From NCBI GenBank assembly GCA_030704615.1, contig CM060733.1, forward strand, positions 75,678,907-75,742,906: a DNA stretch of 64,000 nucleotides. Direction: 5' to 3'. Both the position numbers and the translations under genes were made by a program. Positions 44,144 to 58,571 of this stretch are shown here, one piece after another. Positions within the stretch are counted from its first letter, which is position 1. Each line of letters starts with the position of its first letter. The notes below the pieces were generated by a model. The model was not told the origin of the DNA and ran no database searches. It worked only from the letters and a program-made list of their open reading frames with translations. The stretch is from Takakia lepidozioides (lineage: Eukaryota; Streptophyta; Takakiopsida; Takakiales; Takakiaceae).

Positions 44144-44903
44144 TTAGGGCCGGTTTACATGAGGGCCTGGCCCAAGACCAAGCTAGAAACAAGAAATCCT
44201 ATTGGCCAAGAGCCTCAAATCGGGCCCAAGCGGTTTACACGAGGGTCCGGGCCCAAGACCAAGAAAATGACATGGCTGCCTAGATGGCATGATTTATGGC
44301 GCCGAATTCTTGGGCCCAGCCCAACAAAAGGAACGCTCCTGGGATGGAGACCCAACTCTTTCCCCTGGGCCCAAGAAACCTAGCATTAAAATATATTTGT
44401 TTAAGCCTATCACAGCCGTAGGATGGAAACATGTCACATATGGGGTTGTGTGCGGGTAGAGACTAGAGACGGCCACCACGCGATGCAGGTGCTGCCATGT
44501 AGAATCATCAGACCTCTCTATCTCTTGGACCTTCTCTTTCCATGATGAAGTCATCAACAATCTAGCATATTGCAATCGTTTATACTAAGTTGTTGCAATG
44601 CCAAAATGGTCGTAATCATGTGCTTAAGGCCATGAAGAGGACCAAGGCCATAGGAATATTATTACTTCTTGCTTCCATGGTTCAGGGATTCAAGATTTGA
44701 TGGGAGACATCGCGAAGCAAAGAAGAGAGAGAGTGGAGGGGGCGGGAGAGTGGCTGATATAGTGTAGGTTGGGCCTTAGGCTTGGGCCCAATTCCTTAAA
44801 AATTATATTTTAATCAGTTCAATCAGCCCAATTGTGGGCCCAAAAGCTCTAGTCTTGGGCCCATGATTTCTTGGACCCGGGCCCTCGTGTAAACCGGCCC
44901 TAA
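44144..44903. mobile_element. Small element with TTAGGGCCGG terminal inverted repeats
   Basis: Left end TTAGGGCCGGTTTACATGAG, then GGCCTGGCCCAAGA. The right end, read on the other strand, is TTAGGGCCGGTTTACACGAG, then GGCCCGGGTCCAAGA. This gives about 30-35 bases of inverted repeat around a 760-bp unit without coding content. A second copy of the end (GCGGTTTACACGAGGGTCCG) lies inside at about 44230, in direct order. GGGCCCAAG motifs are spread through both sides. The ends resemble hAT or PIF/Harbinger MITEs, but I see no clear target-site duplication to decide. Confidence 0.7.
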
Positions 44904-45649
44904 GAGTAGTAGAGTAGAGTAGTAGAGCCAGTGGTTGGGGGCGCCCGAGAGAGTGTCTCCGCGCTCCGATCTTGAAGCAGAGTGGCAGGTGTTGAGGAAG
45001 GACGTGTTGTACCTTGGTGTGAAATTTTTCACGGAATCCTGTAAAATGATACTTAATAGCAGCGTCGTGAACAAGCCATAGATGGTATACCAATGTCTAG
45101 CCTGTGAGTGATGTCTGTGCTACGCAGCAGTGTGAGGGAAGATGAGCTTGGGCATGGCGGCAAGCATAGCTAAAAACAGAGAGGGCTAAAATGACGGGAA
45201 GGCTAAAAGAGAATACATGAAGAGACAGGAGAGCGGGAAAATCTGGCGGAACCCTAGAAGATAGTCATGGCTAAAATCCTGGCTAACGATCGTGGAGGGA
45301 ACGAGGAGGGGGGCGGAGTGCCGCTCCGCCCACGACGTGGTGCCTCATGAATGATGCATATTTACAAAGTTAACAAAGATGGCCTCCACCACATGTTGTC
45401 CTTAGAGCAATTGCCCAATTGCAAAATCTTTTTTTAGAGTCCATAAGTTTCATTCTGTTAAATGGACAGTCCACAGTTTTCAATTTCAAAAGTCCATAGC
45501 TTGGACACACTTTGTCCGTTTTGCATTCTGAAAATTGGCGCATGTAGCTAATATAGTTGGCAATACTAAAGCATTTATATTGGTTACAATAATTTAAAAA
45601 TAAATAAATAAATGAATGGTTTCATGGACCGCAGTCAATGCAGAATTGA

Positions 45650-47421
45650 CAGTTGGAAGTCTATTTTGGTCCAGTCTACCCTGCATTCACCCTAGTGTGG
45701 TTGTTCCACAACCTGCAGTGGCTGCACCTGATAGTTCCACTCACGCTTTGGGCAAATGACCATTTTGCCTCAGCACCTGCTGGTGTTAAGTCAGCAAAAC
45801 ATCCTTTCAGGGCAATATCCTTTCCATCTCACAATATACTGGGCCCATATCGCATGAAGATTGTTCAAACTCATTTCTTTGAGATGGTCATGGCCTCCTC
45901 CATTAAGCAGCATCCTGCCCTTGTGGAGCTTCTTGGGTTAAATTTCAAAAACATAAGATCTCATTTGTTGTGTATAATGATGTGTTTTGCTTTCTTCTCT
46001 TTCTGTCTTGTTGTATTCAGACAATGTTTTGAATTGTGCTCAAATGTTTTCATGTGCAGCTACCAGGATCTTGGCTGAGTGTCACTGACGGGCAGCGGAC
46101 ACCTTCCTCTGTGGATATGATCATCATCGACTATATTCCTACTGGAATGTCCGTTGAGGGTTGCTTGGATGGGGTGCCACCTTGGAATACTTTTGACAAA
46201 CGGTATGGGGAGTTTTTTTTTTCCATTGCGAATGACTTGTTGGATGACAACGGTTGCTTAGTGTTCTTGCAGGCACTGATAATACTTCCGTTATGGAGCT
46301 TTATTCCTTTTCAAAAGGCAGCATAGTCTCTATCTTGTCAAGGAAGTACACATGTATTAACACCATCCCTCTGAGCCATACAAACACTGGAAAGGTAATC
46401 TTAATCGACCACCTTGCTTGCTTTCTTTGTACTCACAATCTTCTCTATCTTCTACTTCTAAACTTCTCAACATCCTGGAATGTGCATTAATATTCTTTGG
46501 TGTGAATACATGTGTGGCAGCAACATGGATGTTTTATCTTCCATGAGTTTGACAAACTGGTGGATCCCCTTGTGGATTATGTTCAATTGGATGCACTCTT
46601 CAATAAATTCCGGATGGTTGTTTGCCTATGCAATCTGCTCGGCAAGCTTGGAGGGGTGCATGGGATCATAGTCCTGTATTTATGCAAGTTCTGTTGGAGA
46701 CATGTTCGCCTCCAGGTTCACGGATTCTGGATCTCACAATTGGGACAGGTAAATTCATTTTTTGCTTCTAATATTTGGAGGCATGTCAATTAATTTGCAT
46801 TGTTATAAATGGTTTGGATTTACATGTCTATGTTATGGTGCAGGTTCAACTTTCATTGTTGTACGTGTGTCAGGTCGTCATGTCTTTGGTCTTGAAGGGG
46901 ACAAAGCGCTCTATGCAGCAAGTTTGTCTGCACTTCAACAAAATATTCTCCATGCTTTAGTTTCTTCTGCACTTGTCAAGTTCCCACCATTCAGCCTCCT
47001 CTGACTTTGTTGGAGCCCCCTGCTCCAAAGCAAGCACACAAACTTGCACTTAATCTCAACAATCTTTCGTAGTGAGTGTACGTCTCTCTCTTTGGCTTTA
47101 TTGTCATGCTTAAGCTTTGCATTGAGTCTACTGCATGTTCTTGCTTTGTGTATTGCATTATTCATTTGTTTTTTTTTGTATGCAGTCATTGGCTCGTGCG
47201 GTCTATCTTCCACGATCTACCTGCTAGCCTACCTTCATCTTTCTCTCTCCCAATAAGAGGCCAAGCATTCTATTGAGCAAGAGACTGCAAATGTAGGTTT
47301 TCATGGTTTTGGGTTCCGTGGGTGTCGAGCTAGTGCTTCTAATCGCTTGGAGATGTTTTGTCGAGGTGTGTCTACTGGAGATATTGAGGATGATGTACTC
47401 TCTACTGGGGATGATTCTTAG
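45650..47421 (+). pseudogene. Multi-exon relic resembling an N4/N6 DNA methyltransferase
   Basis: Coding-like pieces separated by GT-AG stretches. First, HFFEMVMASSIKQHPALVEL at 45870-45950. After a TGTGCAG, 46070-46270 has DMIIIDYIPTGMSVEG, then VPPWNTFDKRYGEFFFSIAN and DLLDDNGCLVFL. One base out of frame follow GTDNTSVMELYSFSKGS and a GTAATC donor (46396). QQHGCFIFHEFDKLVDPLVD starts after GGCAG at 46520. After GTGCAG, at about 46845, GSTFIVVRVSGRHVFGLEGD is followed by KALYAASLSAL. A C-terminal piece at 47271-47421 ends in STGDIEDDVLSTGDDS. A PPW motif followed later by G-S-T...GRHVFGLEGD is the order of catalytic and SAM-binding motifs in beta-class amino-methyltransferases (PF01555-like). 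The frameshift near 46270 and the V for D/S/N before PPW suggest decay. Confidence 0.4.
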
Positions 47422-49806
47422 AAAAACAACTTTGGTTTGTTTTTTCTCGTGTATTGGGTTGCAAGCACTCCATGTTAAATGAAGAGAATGTGAAATGATT
47501 CATTCTTCTCATTCATAATCCAAGTTTTGGGGATTCATTTTTTGTTCATCTGACATTATGTGTAACAAATGGTTGCAATTGGATTTCAAAAATATTCCAT
47601 GCAGATAAAACATGAAGTTGGAGCATGCAAGCCAAAATAGGAAATAATATCACATGGTGTGTAATTCGTAGTAATTGTCTGCAATCATCTTAAGGTGCAC
47701 GGTTGTAGTTAGACATCTTATGTCACTCAAAAAACATCCGCGGGAATAGGGGGTTCTTCTATTGTAAGCTATACGGTTATAGGTCTTCTAATAATCAATA
47801 TGTGATCTGCAGGAATATGGGGTTTTTCCATCCGTGAGCCTACGCTGACAAATGCAAGGTCACACATCTAGGCTCACGGAATAGCATTCCTGCCACGCCG
47901 TAGCACTAGACCCCAAGCCAAATCGGATCAAGAGAAATCGAGGGGAAGCACGTTCGGGACACTAATGCAATAGTGTAGCTTTAAATGAAGGACGAATCAT
48001 CACTTAAGGCAAGGGACTAGCCAGAGAGCTGCAGAGGCACGATAACAGGCAGTCATAAAGCAAGCACCATGAAACCCTAAAATCGAAGCAAAGCTAGAGA
48101 GACAGAGGGATAAAATCAAACGCGGGCACAAACGATGAGACTATCCTTCAATCGAACCAAGAAAGAGGGATATTGAACACTATAGCGGCTGCAGGCTGAA
48201 GAAGCTGCACGCAAAGCGAGAACCACTGACAACGAAAGTGAAAACAAAGTGGACGACCGAAAGGGGAGGCCTAAAAGGTAAAACTAAGCAAGAGACCAAG
48301 GATGAGTAGAGAGACAGTGGGAAAAAAGCAAAAGTGGGCCATGAATCAAGGAAGAGGAGAAATGCACACTACAGCTAAAGCAGACAGAAGAAACTGCACA
48401 CAAAGCGAGAACTACTGACATCGATAGTGAGAACAATGCGGACGACCGTCTGGGGAGGCCTAAAAGGAAAAACTAAAGAAAGAGACCGCAAACGAACTGA
48501 AATGAACCCCAAAAACAATGAGGCAAATCACAAACGACCCTAGGGTGAAAGCAAACTACGGTGGCTAGAAAAAGTCCACTGTGTGGCCTACACAAGAAGT
48601 CCTAAGGTTTTTCAGAGTCTTGATTCGATGATTATGGAAAAATTATAGTCGCTAGATTCATCCATGCTGAAAGATATGAACCATCTAAAGTTGACAGTAA
48701 TAGACACTATGGCATTATTTCTATTTTTCCTAGTACGAGCTATTATTTTTATTTTCTTACTTTATTTCATATATTTTATATTTTCGTTATATCGCGGGGG
48801 CCTGGGGCTATTCTTCATCTACACGAAATGTATATTTTAGTGAAGCAAGTCCATTGTTTTACTTTGTTTCCATGCATTCATGTACTTTGGCAAAAATCAG
48901 TTTTTCGAGGTTCACAATAATATATAGAAATAAGATATTTGTTTTCTATAGTGAGTGCAAAAAGTCCATAAGAAGTCTTTTTATGGACTGTGACACTGCG
49001 TATGCAATTTTCTAAAGTCCATTACTTCGACAAATCAACTTCATGTCTTGGTGAGAATTTAAAGATTATAGCTTGTAGTAGTTGGAAACATAATAGTGAG
49101 TCCCATTTCATCATTGTAATAAAAATTTGTCTCTATACAATTGAATCAAACTATGTCATGTAAAACACTGTTGTGACACAAAAATGTAGACACCGTAGTC
49201 TGCTTTCACCCCCTAAAGAAGCGCGGATTGAACACAACAACAACTATAGATAGTAAAAGCAACACGCACTACGAGAACAACAGTATACTAAGGGCGCGGC
49301 CGACTAGCAAGACGAGACCCAGAGATCGAGAAGCTTCCGAGAAAACTTAAATCCCTAATAAGACCCTCCGTCCGTGTAATGCGGAGCTACATTGAGCCCC
49401 CCCCCACTCCACTCTCAGTCCGTCTATGCATCCGGTACATATTGTGTTTAAAAAAGAATAAGCAGATTCATTCTACTGGGCTATGGTATTATGCTTCTTT
49501 CTGGCACCCAAACTCTAAACAGACACAGGAAATAAGTAGTAAAAGCCCAGCCAAACAGTTTCTACGAAATTAAATGACAACACTTGTTTCTAAACAATAA
49601 CCCCCTCACCTCAGCTCAGAAAAACCAGGCCAAAAGATGGTCCAAATGGAATCAGACAGATTCACAATACATGGTCAGACAACAGTCTCAGATCTCAGGA
49701 TTCCATAGCTCAACAAGTAGGCGCTGCACGAGCCCCTAAAAGCCTTCAGGAAATCATTCAATTTGTCCCAATTCAGTGGCTCGCTACCCTTTCCTCTGGT
49801 CCGCCA
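47422..49806. other. No recognisable gene; contains a hairpin and a tandem duplication
   Basis: Mostly unassigned. A perfect 12-bp-arm inverted repeat (TCCGTGAGCCTA / TAGGCTCACGGA) lies at 47831-47880. A stretch near 48690-48800 is AT-rich. From about 49600 the sequence may already belong to the LINE that is clear from 49807. Confidence 0.4.
48150..48527. repeat. Tandem duplication, about 189-bp unit
   Basis: ACAAAGCGAGAACTACTGAC and CGACCG...GGGGAGGCCTAAAAGG occur twice, 189 bases apart (CAAAGCGAGA at 48212 and 48401). The units differ at many single bases, so the duplication is older than the one at 4.6 kb. Confidence 0.85.
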
Positions 49807-51292
49807 ATGCCAACCCCAAACTCTTGGGCCCTCGTCATCTTTCAAACCCAGCTTACCATTCTTTTCGTAGAAGAGATCACCCTGAGCGACATTTCAGTCT
49901 ATACATTATCTATCGACACAATCTCTCTTAGACTCATTCTTACATCTCCAGGCCCTTTACGCATTCAGACAATGACACTGACTCCAGTTAGAATCTGCTG
50001 CTGGACAGCACCAGACAAAGCAATGAATCCACAGCCTCCCCTCACTATCACCACGAGAGCCTGGCTCGCAACCAACTCCTTTGTGTGGATTCTCGGAAGG
50101 CCCTTTGCAGAAATGGAGATTGATCCCCTAGAATGGTCATGGAAATTCAGCAACGAACCAGAGCCCTTCTTTGCATGTACAACTAAAAAAAAGCCTACAA
50201 AACTATCTGGGGTTCAGTCTGGATTAAAACACGTCCATAAAAAATTGCAGCTTCCTCTGGCAGGTCATTAATAGGGTTCTAAAAGTTGGAGAATGGCTTC
50301 AGTTTCAGGGAGCTATTATGTGTGCTTGCTGCTCTACTGCTGTCTTGGAAACTTTGGAACACTGTCTCTTTCTATGTCAAGCTCCAGCTAAGATCTGGCC
50401 CTATGTTAAATCATTCTACAGATGTTGGAATCATAGAGCCTTCTCTGATACAGACCTTTTGCTAATCTATGATCCAATCTCCAAGAATAGAGGCCTCAAC
50501 TGCCCGGTGTTTGAAACCCTCAGGGCATCTGTAATGTGGCACCTCTGGAAACTACGATGCAAAAATACATTTAGTGGCCAAACCACAACGATATCTTCCC
50601 TCCTTACCTCGGTCTTTCTTGCAAACTGAGGCCAGGAAGGCCTGGGCCAAACTCTGTGCAGACATTCAACGAGACTCCACGAATGCAACAGCGATCCACA
50701 GGAACTTTCAGCACACCTGGGCCAAATAGGGCCTCATATGCAGCAGTCCTGTGCAAGACCAATGCAACTGGAACGAGCTCCCCCACAGGATTGGCGAGAT
50801 CTCCGTGCACCACTCCACTCTTTCCCCCGAGTTTGAAAGGGAGGTCAACTGGAAGCATCAAAAACCCTCCATGACAGCTTCTAAACTACTCTATAGATAG
50901 ACAATTCGCTCTGCTCTATTCAGGCCAATGCCTCATTTAAGTCCATCACGAAACCTCCTTGGAGCATCTTCGATGGTCTTCAGAAGCAAAGCAACAAATA
51001 GGTTAAGCGTATGTTACGTTTCATGTCTTGGGCAGTGTGCCCTGTTTTTTGGTCTCCTGGACTTTATCTCCGTGAGGAGTTGTCTGGCTCGTCGATTAGT
51101 GATCGCAGTGCACTACTTTTAGTTTTTAGTAGGGGATCGGTCTTTTGTCTTTTGGACTCGATCTCCATCAGGAGATGGTTGGATCTTGATACACTGAATA
51201 CGGTGGGTGTGCCTTATGGCGTAAATGGGGTTTCAATTTTTTTCCCTTCAAATAACTTTTTCAATAAAATACAATCCCCCTGTTCCTTAAAA

Positions 51293-51323
<31 letters not shown>

Positions 51324-51326
51324 ATA
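49807..51326 (+). mobile_element. 5'-truncated LINE, second copy
   Basis: Same family as the LINE at 12.1 kb: frame 49807-50271 matches it around the WTAPDKAMNPQPP region. The zinc region is at 50300-50400 (CACCSTAVLETLEHCLFLCQ, APAKIWPY). The 3' part holds a shared GGGGTTTCAATTTTTTTC block and an (AAATA)n tail at 51290-51326. A stop before the zinc region and frame changes show it is dead. The tail ends only about 105 bases before the start codon of the next gene. Confidence 0.85.
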
Positions 51327-51430
51327 TTGGTGAGCCCCGGCACGGGCTGGGCGGCGGATTGCTGCTCTCGTGCCCCGCGAGCTTGTTCATTGTGAATCGT
51401 GAGTGCGGGAGGGTGAGGTGGTGCAGGACG

Positions 51431-54400
51431 ATGGCGATGGCGGGTGAGGCTGCCCGATCCGCTTCCCGTCTTCTTCTATCTTTTCTTCGGAGCTCGCCTA
51501 GCCAGATTGGTGCTGGTAATGGAACTATCCAGCGTTTTGGGTGAATTGGCTGTGGGATGAGTAGCAGAGACGGGTTCGTGGTAGGGCAGATTCATTCTGA
51601 GATAAGAGACATAGATGTTTCATTTCCTTTGAATATAGTTAATCACTGATCCGTTGTAGGGTAAAGTTCCCATTTGTTGCGAGATGTCACCTCTTGCAAA
51701 TGGGACGTCCGCAGGTTTCTACCCTATCATCCAGATCTGACTTAAGAAACATAGCTGTTTCATTCCGACTTTATCGAGGTAGTGAAAGGTCCTTAGACGG
51801 TCGGGAGGTTGTCTGTTGCGACAAATTATTCCGTGCAAGACGAGTCTTCCCTACTTTAGAACTACTCTAGATTACAAGTTCTCATTCTGTACGGACGGAA
51901 AGAGATAGATGATGTGATCATCAGACATGAATGCAGTATGCTTCGCTTGCCCTTGGCTTGTCGCCTTAGACCCAGGGTGTGGGGCTTTTAAACTCTTAGA
52001 GAGAAAAGGCCCTCCACTTTGTGGGGGGATTGCGAGGAAATGAAAAGGTTTTCGGGCAATGACATGCCTCGGCTCACCACCTCAGACAACTGCGCCAGCC
52101 TCAGCCTGGTGAGCCGATTGTGTGGTCATCCAATGTCTCTACTTCTAAAACTAGACTGCAGTGTGCTATGCAAATTAGTGTAGTACGGATGCACTCCATC
52201 CTTCACCTATCTGGGAGACAGACTGGTCCTCCAATCCATTTGGAACCTGATGTGCTGTTCGATGATGAGAACTGTCCAGTACATGACATAAGCATTCACT
52301 TATGGCATCTCAGCATATCTGTCAAGCTGGAAGTTGGGCAGTTAACCCTCAATGTAAGCCCTTAACTGTAGGATCCTCTAGTGGAAGCTGATTTGGGGTT
52401 CAACAGGAGCCCCACACCTGCCCACAAGCAGGTTCTCTTGATCCCTTCAAACTAATTACATGGGGTTGCAAAGTTCTCAACTTGAAAGACAAGATCTGTT
52501 ACTCTGCCACCTTCGTGAAATGCTCCAGCCATGGTTATCTATTTTTGTTCCATCCACGCATGGCAAACCATTGACTAGCATTACTTGACTGCTGTTTACT
52601 TTGTCGATTTTTCTTCATAGAAATTTACAGTGAACTTCCCCAGGCCGCTGCCAATAAGTGTCTCAAACATCCACACTATCTGTATTGTATATGAGTGTGG
52701 TTAGGATCAATCACCACTGTACGGGTAATTATGGCAGAAACTATTGCTCAGTCATGGCTTTTATGGGATATACTGTGGCAACACCCAATGAAAGGACAGT
52801 TCTGACTTCTCGCTCGGAAGTTTGTTACCGTCTTTCTTATGCGTCTGGGTACATTGGTTCTGTCAACTAGATCACAGTTTTTACAAACTATTCTGTTGAT
52901 GAATCCAGGTAAATCATTGACTGCCAATGTAATGGTCAGTAGTTTAACAAAATGCTGTTGTAGAATGTTGTTCTCAAACATTCTTTGAACTGAAAGACAG
53001 CAGCACATATGCTGACGTGGTAGTTTGCCACATGCTGAATTAGTTGTCACATGATTCACAACTACTTTTTTGTTCCAGGCCAAGTGGAAAATTCCAAATT
53101 ATATATCACTGACCCTCATCATGGATAATTGTTCTGCTTGGATATTATATCCATTGCTGTTTGATCTCCTCTTGAAAGCTATCATGGTGATTCTATTAGG
53201 CTTTTAGCAAATGGAGTTGTCAGGGAAGCCTTATGAATGGACTGAAGGAAACGTTTATTGAGGGTGACTAAAGTTGCATGGAGATGAGCTGAATATTGAA
53301 TGCTTGTGTGGTGCTTGGGCATGTAGTTCTGCATTCATGTCTCAAGTAAAAATTTGTAAACAGTGCAGCTTCTTGGTCGCTTGATCAGCTTTGGAAGTTA
53401 CTTTCTACTAAGGATGATTACGCTGTTGGGATTGGGATCTAAACGGGAACATTGATGATATATACTGATGATCAAATTCGTAATTTAAGACAGCTACCCC
53501 TAGGTTAAATTGAAAACTCCACTAGTGTGGAAATTCGGATGAAGTTCCAGCTGACAAAGTGAACAGCTGTTTCTTTCCATGGATAGAGTTAAGATGTATC
53601 TTCAAGTCGCTGGGACTTCTAAACAGGATGGCCACCCTCCCTAGTGAGGATTGGCCTTGGACCTAGATCACTTACATCACCTGGATTTCTTCACAGTGAG
53701 AGGGTCAGCTATCTGGTTCGTGGTCTTCTTAACTTGGGAGCAATTTCCGTTAGGCTACACAAGAAGGTTCTTTGGACCCCTGTGTTCGACGGAACCCTGG
53801 TTATCATAAGCTTTTATTCCTTTGGACCTACCTGTTGGTGCTTCTCCTTGCCTCTCAGCTAATGATCGCAGAGGTCTCCTCTGGTCAGGAATATGACCTG
53901 CTCTTCAAATTTTTGTAGGCTGGATAGGTAGATTCCTTTGACCAGAACATTGAGCCAGTGTGGTATCCGACTTCTAACCTACTGACAGTCGGTGTCATTG
54001 TAACCTCTGTGTTGTTTAAATCTGTACCGAATTTCCAGGAAAGTGTCAATGATCTTTATTCAAGAAGTTCGGTTTAGTTAGGTGGTTGGGTAGCCTTTGT
54101 ACAGCTGGAGTGGTTGGAAGAGTTTTCCTAGGTACTTTTCTTTCTCCCATTTCAGTAAACGATGGCCTGTAAGGTAGACATGTGCAGAAACAAAGAAAAG
54201 ATGAAGACTCCAAGCTCAGAGTCAGAACAGTCTCCAAATCTGATCTTGCAACGAACATCCAAGTATTATTGTAGTTTCCTCTACTGACTGTCATGAGGCA
54301 AACGCGGGCTCTTTAACTGAGGGGTCATCAGCTAAAAGTGTGAATGCAGGACTGACATGCAGAACTTGCTCTTGAGAACACCCAACCCTTGTATAATAGA

Positions 54401-54701
54401 CAATTTGCTATAGTTGCTCAAGTTCTAGTGTCAAGTGTTAACAGTCCTGATAGTTTTGGCTTATATTCATGAAACCAAACAAGAACTTCTTGTTACTGCA
54501 GGAACACGCCAGTTCCATGTGACAGGACCAAAGCGCTACAGTGATGACTATATTCATGCAGACCACATGTATAACATCCCCACGATGAAGCACCGCAAGC
54601 TGAAAATGTTTGTGGGTACTTTCGGTGCCTTGGCAATTGGGACAATGGGACCTATCTGGGCTGTTCAGTATCAGATGAACAAGCAAGGAGGGGGATTATG
54701 A
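51431..54701 (+). CDS. Small mitochondrial inner-membrane protein, COX7C-like
   Basis: Two exons. Exon 1 (51431-51515) codes for MAMAGEAARSASRLLLSFLR and SSPSQIGA, an Arg/Ser/Leu-rich presequence without acidic run, and ends at G-GTAATG in phase 1. Exon 2 (54502-54701) starts after TTACTGCAG with the matching phase: TRQFHVTGPKRYSDDYIHAD, HMYNIPTMKHRKLKMFVG, a single membrane segment (TFGALAIGTMGPIWAVQYQ) and a short MNKQGGGL tail. The total is 94 residues. The basic patch before one transmembrane helix and the short tail resemble cytochrome c oxidase subunit VIIc and related small respiratory subunits, which are imported into the inner membrane. The intron is 2,986 bases. The exact subunit name is not certain. 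A LINE lies directly upstream. Confidence 0.72.
51516..54501 (+). other. Intron of the COX7C-like gene
   Basis: Nearly 3 kb without any recognised gene, transposon or repeat. Open frames stay below 111 codons, and none has a known motif. The donor is GTAATG and the acceptor TTACTGCAG. Confidence 0.6.
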
Positions 54702-55703
54702 TGTGAATCTATCAATAGTGATGATCATTTCTGACTTCAAAATGGGATTGGTGTGATGTATTGCAAGGCTACGCAAAGTAGTACGAAATGTTGGTACTGT
54801 AAAGTTGCATCTGAAGTCCAGTACTCTTGGGTTCTTTTGTCATGGGAGATGCTGGTGGTAGGTACCAGATGTGGAATAATGGGTTTTCCCATGCGGACTT
54901 TTGTTGGCTAGACAGTATAGTGTCCTGAACCTCAGTAAGGAGGGTTCGTGACACATTTTACCAAGTTCAGGCTCAACATTAGTGTTTCGGCTTTGTGAGT
55001 TTTTGTTTAAGATTTTGTCACCGCCCTTCTGAGTTTGATTTACCGCCATATGTATATAGGCTAATGGGTGTTTGTAAGGCTGGTTGTGAAATCCCCTCTC
55101 AGAATTCATATTCTGCTTATGGACATCATTCATCGCCGTGCCCACCAGGGTCATCAGCTGATTTGCTCAGAATAGGTCCAGTGTAGAACACAGAAAGAGC
55201 CTGTCATTTTTCACATACAACAACACCAATGTTGAAAGCCACCTCCTCACTGTGTCTTCCCAGAAACGTGAAATGCCCCTGATTTGGTTTGCGTTCTCTT
55301 TTTTCTCAGAGCAACCTTGCAAAGAACTGTATCTCGCGGGGTGGATCCCTTCAATGGTTTGTCAAAGCCAAGCAATTAGTATACAACAGCTGGGAAGAAA
55401 CAGAAACAGGGTTTGTTTGTGATACAGAGACTAAACTGGGGCCTGAAGCCCATTAATCTTTCCGAGAGCTAATGCAAGGATCAATGCTCTAACAACATTG
55501 TCGACCCACGATTTGAACCCAAGACTAACACAGCATGAGATCCTGGGATCGAAGCCTGAATCCCACCTCTTCTAGTTTAATTTTAGACTACGAAAGGAAT
55601 TTAATAACGGTCACGGCTCGTCGGAATGTTCCAACTTCCAGCGCATGGAAACTACAATGCGAGAGGGGCCATTTGAATTCAAATTTAGGATGGACGGTGG
55701 AGA

Positions 55704-55782
55704 TATAAGCATGCGAGGAGATCGGGGGCGGATAAGGCGCTGAAAAGAGTAGCTGTTGGGCGTGGAAGGTGAGTGGTATAAG
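55704..55782 (+). promoter_or_regulatory. TATA-like boxes upstream of the peroxidase gene
   Basis: Two TATAAG boxes, at 55704-55709 and 55777-55782, stand about 330 and 260 bases before the start codon. The second precedes a GGGTGGGTGGGTG tract. Either could set transcription with a leader of about 230-300 bases. No experiment supports a choice. Confidence 0.35.
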
Positions 55783-56036
55783 AGGTGGGTGGGTGGGTGT
55801 GTGGGGGTGTAGAGTTTGCTGTTCATCTCGTCTAGAGCTGCCCAATGCTGCTTCTGTGAGTACTTTGCACTCTGTGGCCGTCTTGTGGGTTATGCCTCTT
55901 TCTCAAGTTTCACAATAGTCGCTAGGGAATTCCTGCAATTCTCAGAGGAGTGGCGATTTGGAGAGACTTGTACAAGGTTGTAGTGCTAAACAGATTGGGC
56001 TGGGGTTGTACTGGGAAGTTTCAGAAGCACGGAGAC

Positions 56037-57672
<1,636 letters not shown>

Positions 57673-58571
57673 CTTCTTCAAGTAATCGTTCTTTGAAAGA
57701 GCAGCAGTAACTGAACTCAGCAAGTTGCGAGCTCGTTCTTTCATAGCAACAGCAGAACTGTACGTGTACATTTAGCAGCTCTCATGTATTTATATGTCCC
57801 CGCTCTGCAACGTCAATACTGTACAGTAGACTTTTCAGGGAGAGACGTTGAGGGACTGAACCTCATGTACGTGGAAGATGTGGTACTCGGCTCTGTGCAT
57901 AGGCAGTTATTTATGATTGGTGAGAAACCCGGAAGGGATGGACCGGTGGCTCAAAGGCACTAGCTATGCAAGTTGTGAGAAACCAGAGTTACTGTCATTT
58001 GTAATATGAACTACCCAAATCGTTTTTGGCTCGCTGTATCTCATTGATTCTTTGGTACATCTCTCCCTGTATGTTTGCATGATCTCCTTTGCATAGCTCC
58101 CTGCTCAGTTTGAGTCTCTCCGAATGATTGGTATATCTCTGCATGTTTGTAATGTATGTTGTCCCTGCATGTTACACTGCTACTCAATTGTGGTTTCTAG
58201 CCTCTCACTTTCTGGAAAGCTGGGTGAGCATTGTATCCTTCTCTTGGGACAGTAGACTAGTCCTTCAGTGTGTTGAATCAATTGCATGGCCTGTTAAACC
58301 ACCACACTGCTCACTAATTTACATCATGCAGCGCCCTCATTCTGGCCCAGCCCTCTTGGGCCTCTTAGCCCTCTTGGCCCTCTGGCCTTGAAAAGGTACG
58401 GAGAAAACTGTTCATACTTACATCTTTACATCTCACCCTCCAAAGGGGCGGAGGGCCCTTCACTAACAAGGGTGAGCCGTCGTTCGTTGGATGGGGATTG
58501 TCCACCGTGGGGCGGGCTGCAGACCTCGCCACCGCCATAGCTCATCTTCTCTCGGCAGCTCAGCGCTAGCA
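57673..58571. other. Intergenic region between the peroxidase and PPD5-like genes
   Basis: Holds the 3' end of the peroxidase gene and the promoter of the next. A 74-residue-scale open frame (58128-58391) has no known features. A GC-rich stretch at 58440-58570 is likely the 5' leader of the PPD5-like gene. Confidence 0.45.

Noticed and set aside
44144-44903. Assignment to PIF/Harbinger because of TTA at the ends
   Set aside because: TTA left and TAA right are part of the inverted repeat and not a direct TTA duplication.
55480-55570. Possible tRNA-derived SINE (box-B-like TTCGATCCC on the minus strand)
   Set aside because: No box A at a suitable distance and no A-rich tail; the resemblance is too short.
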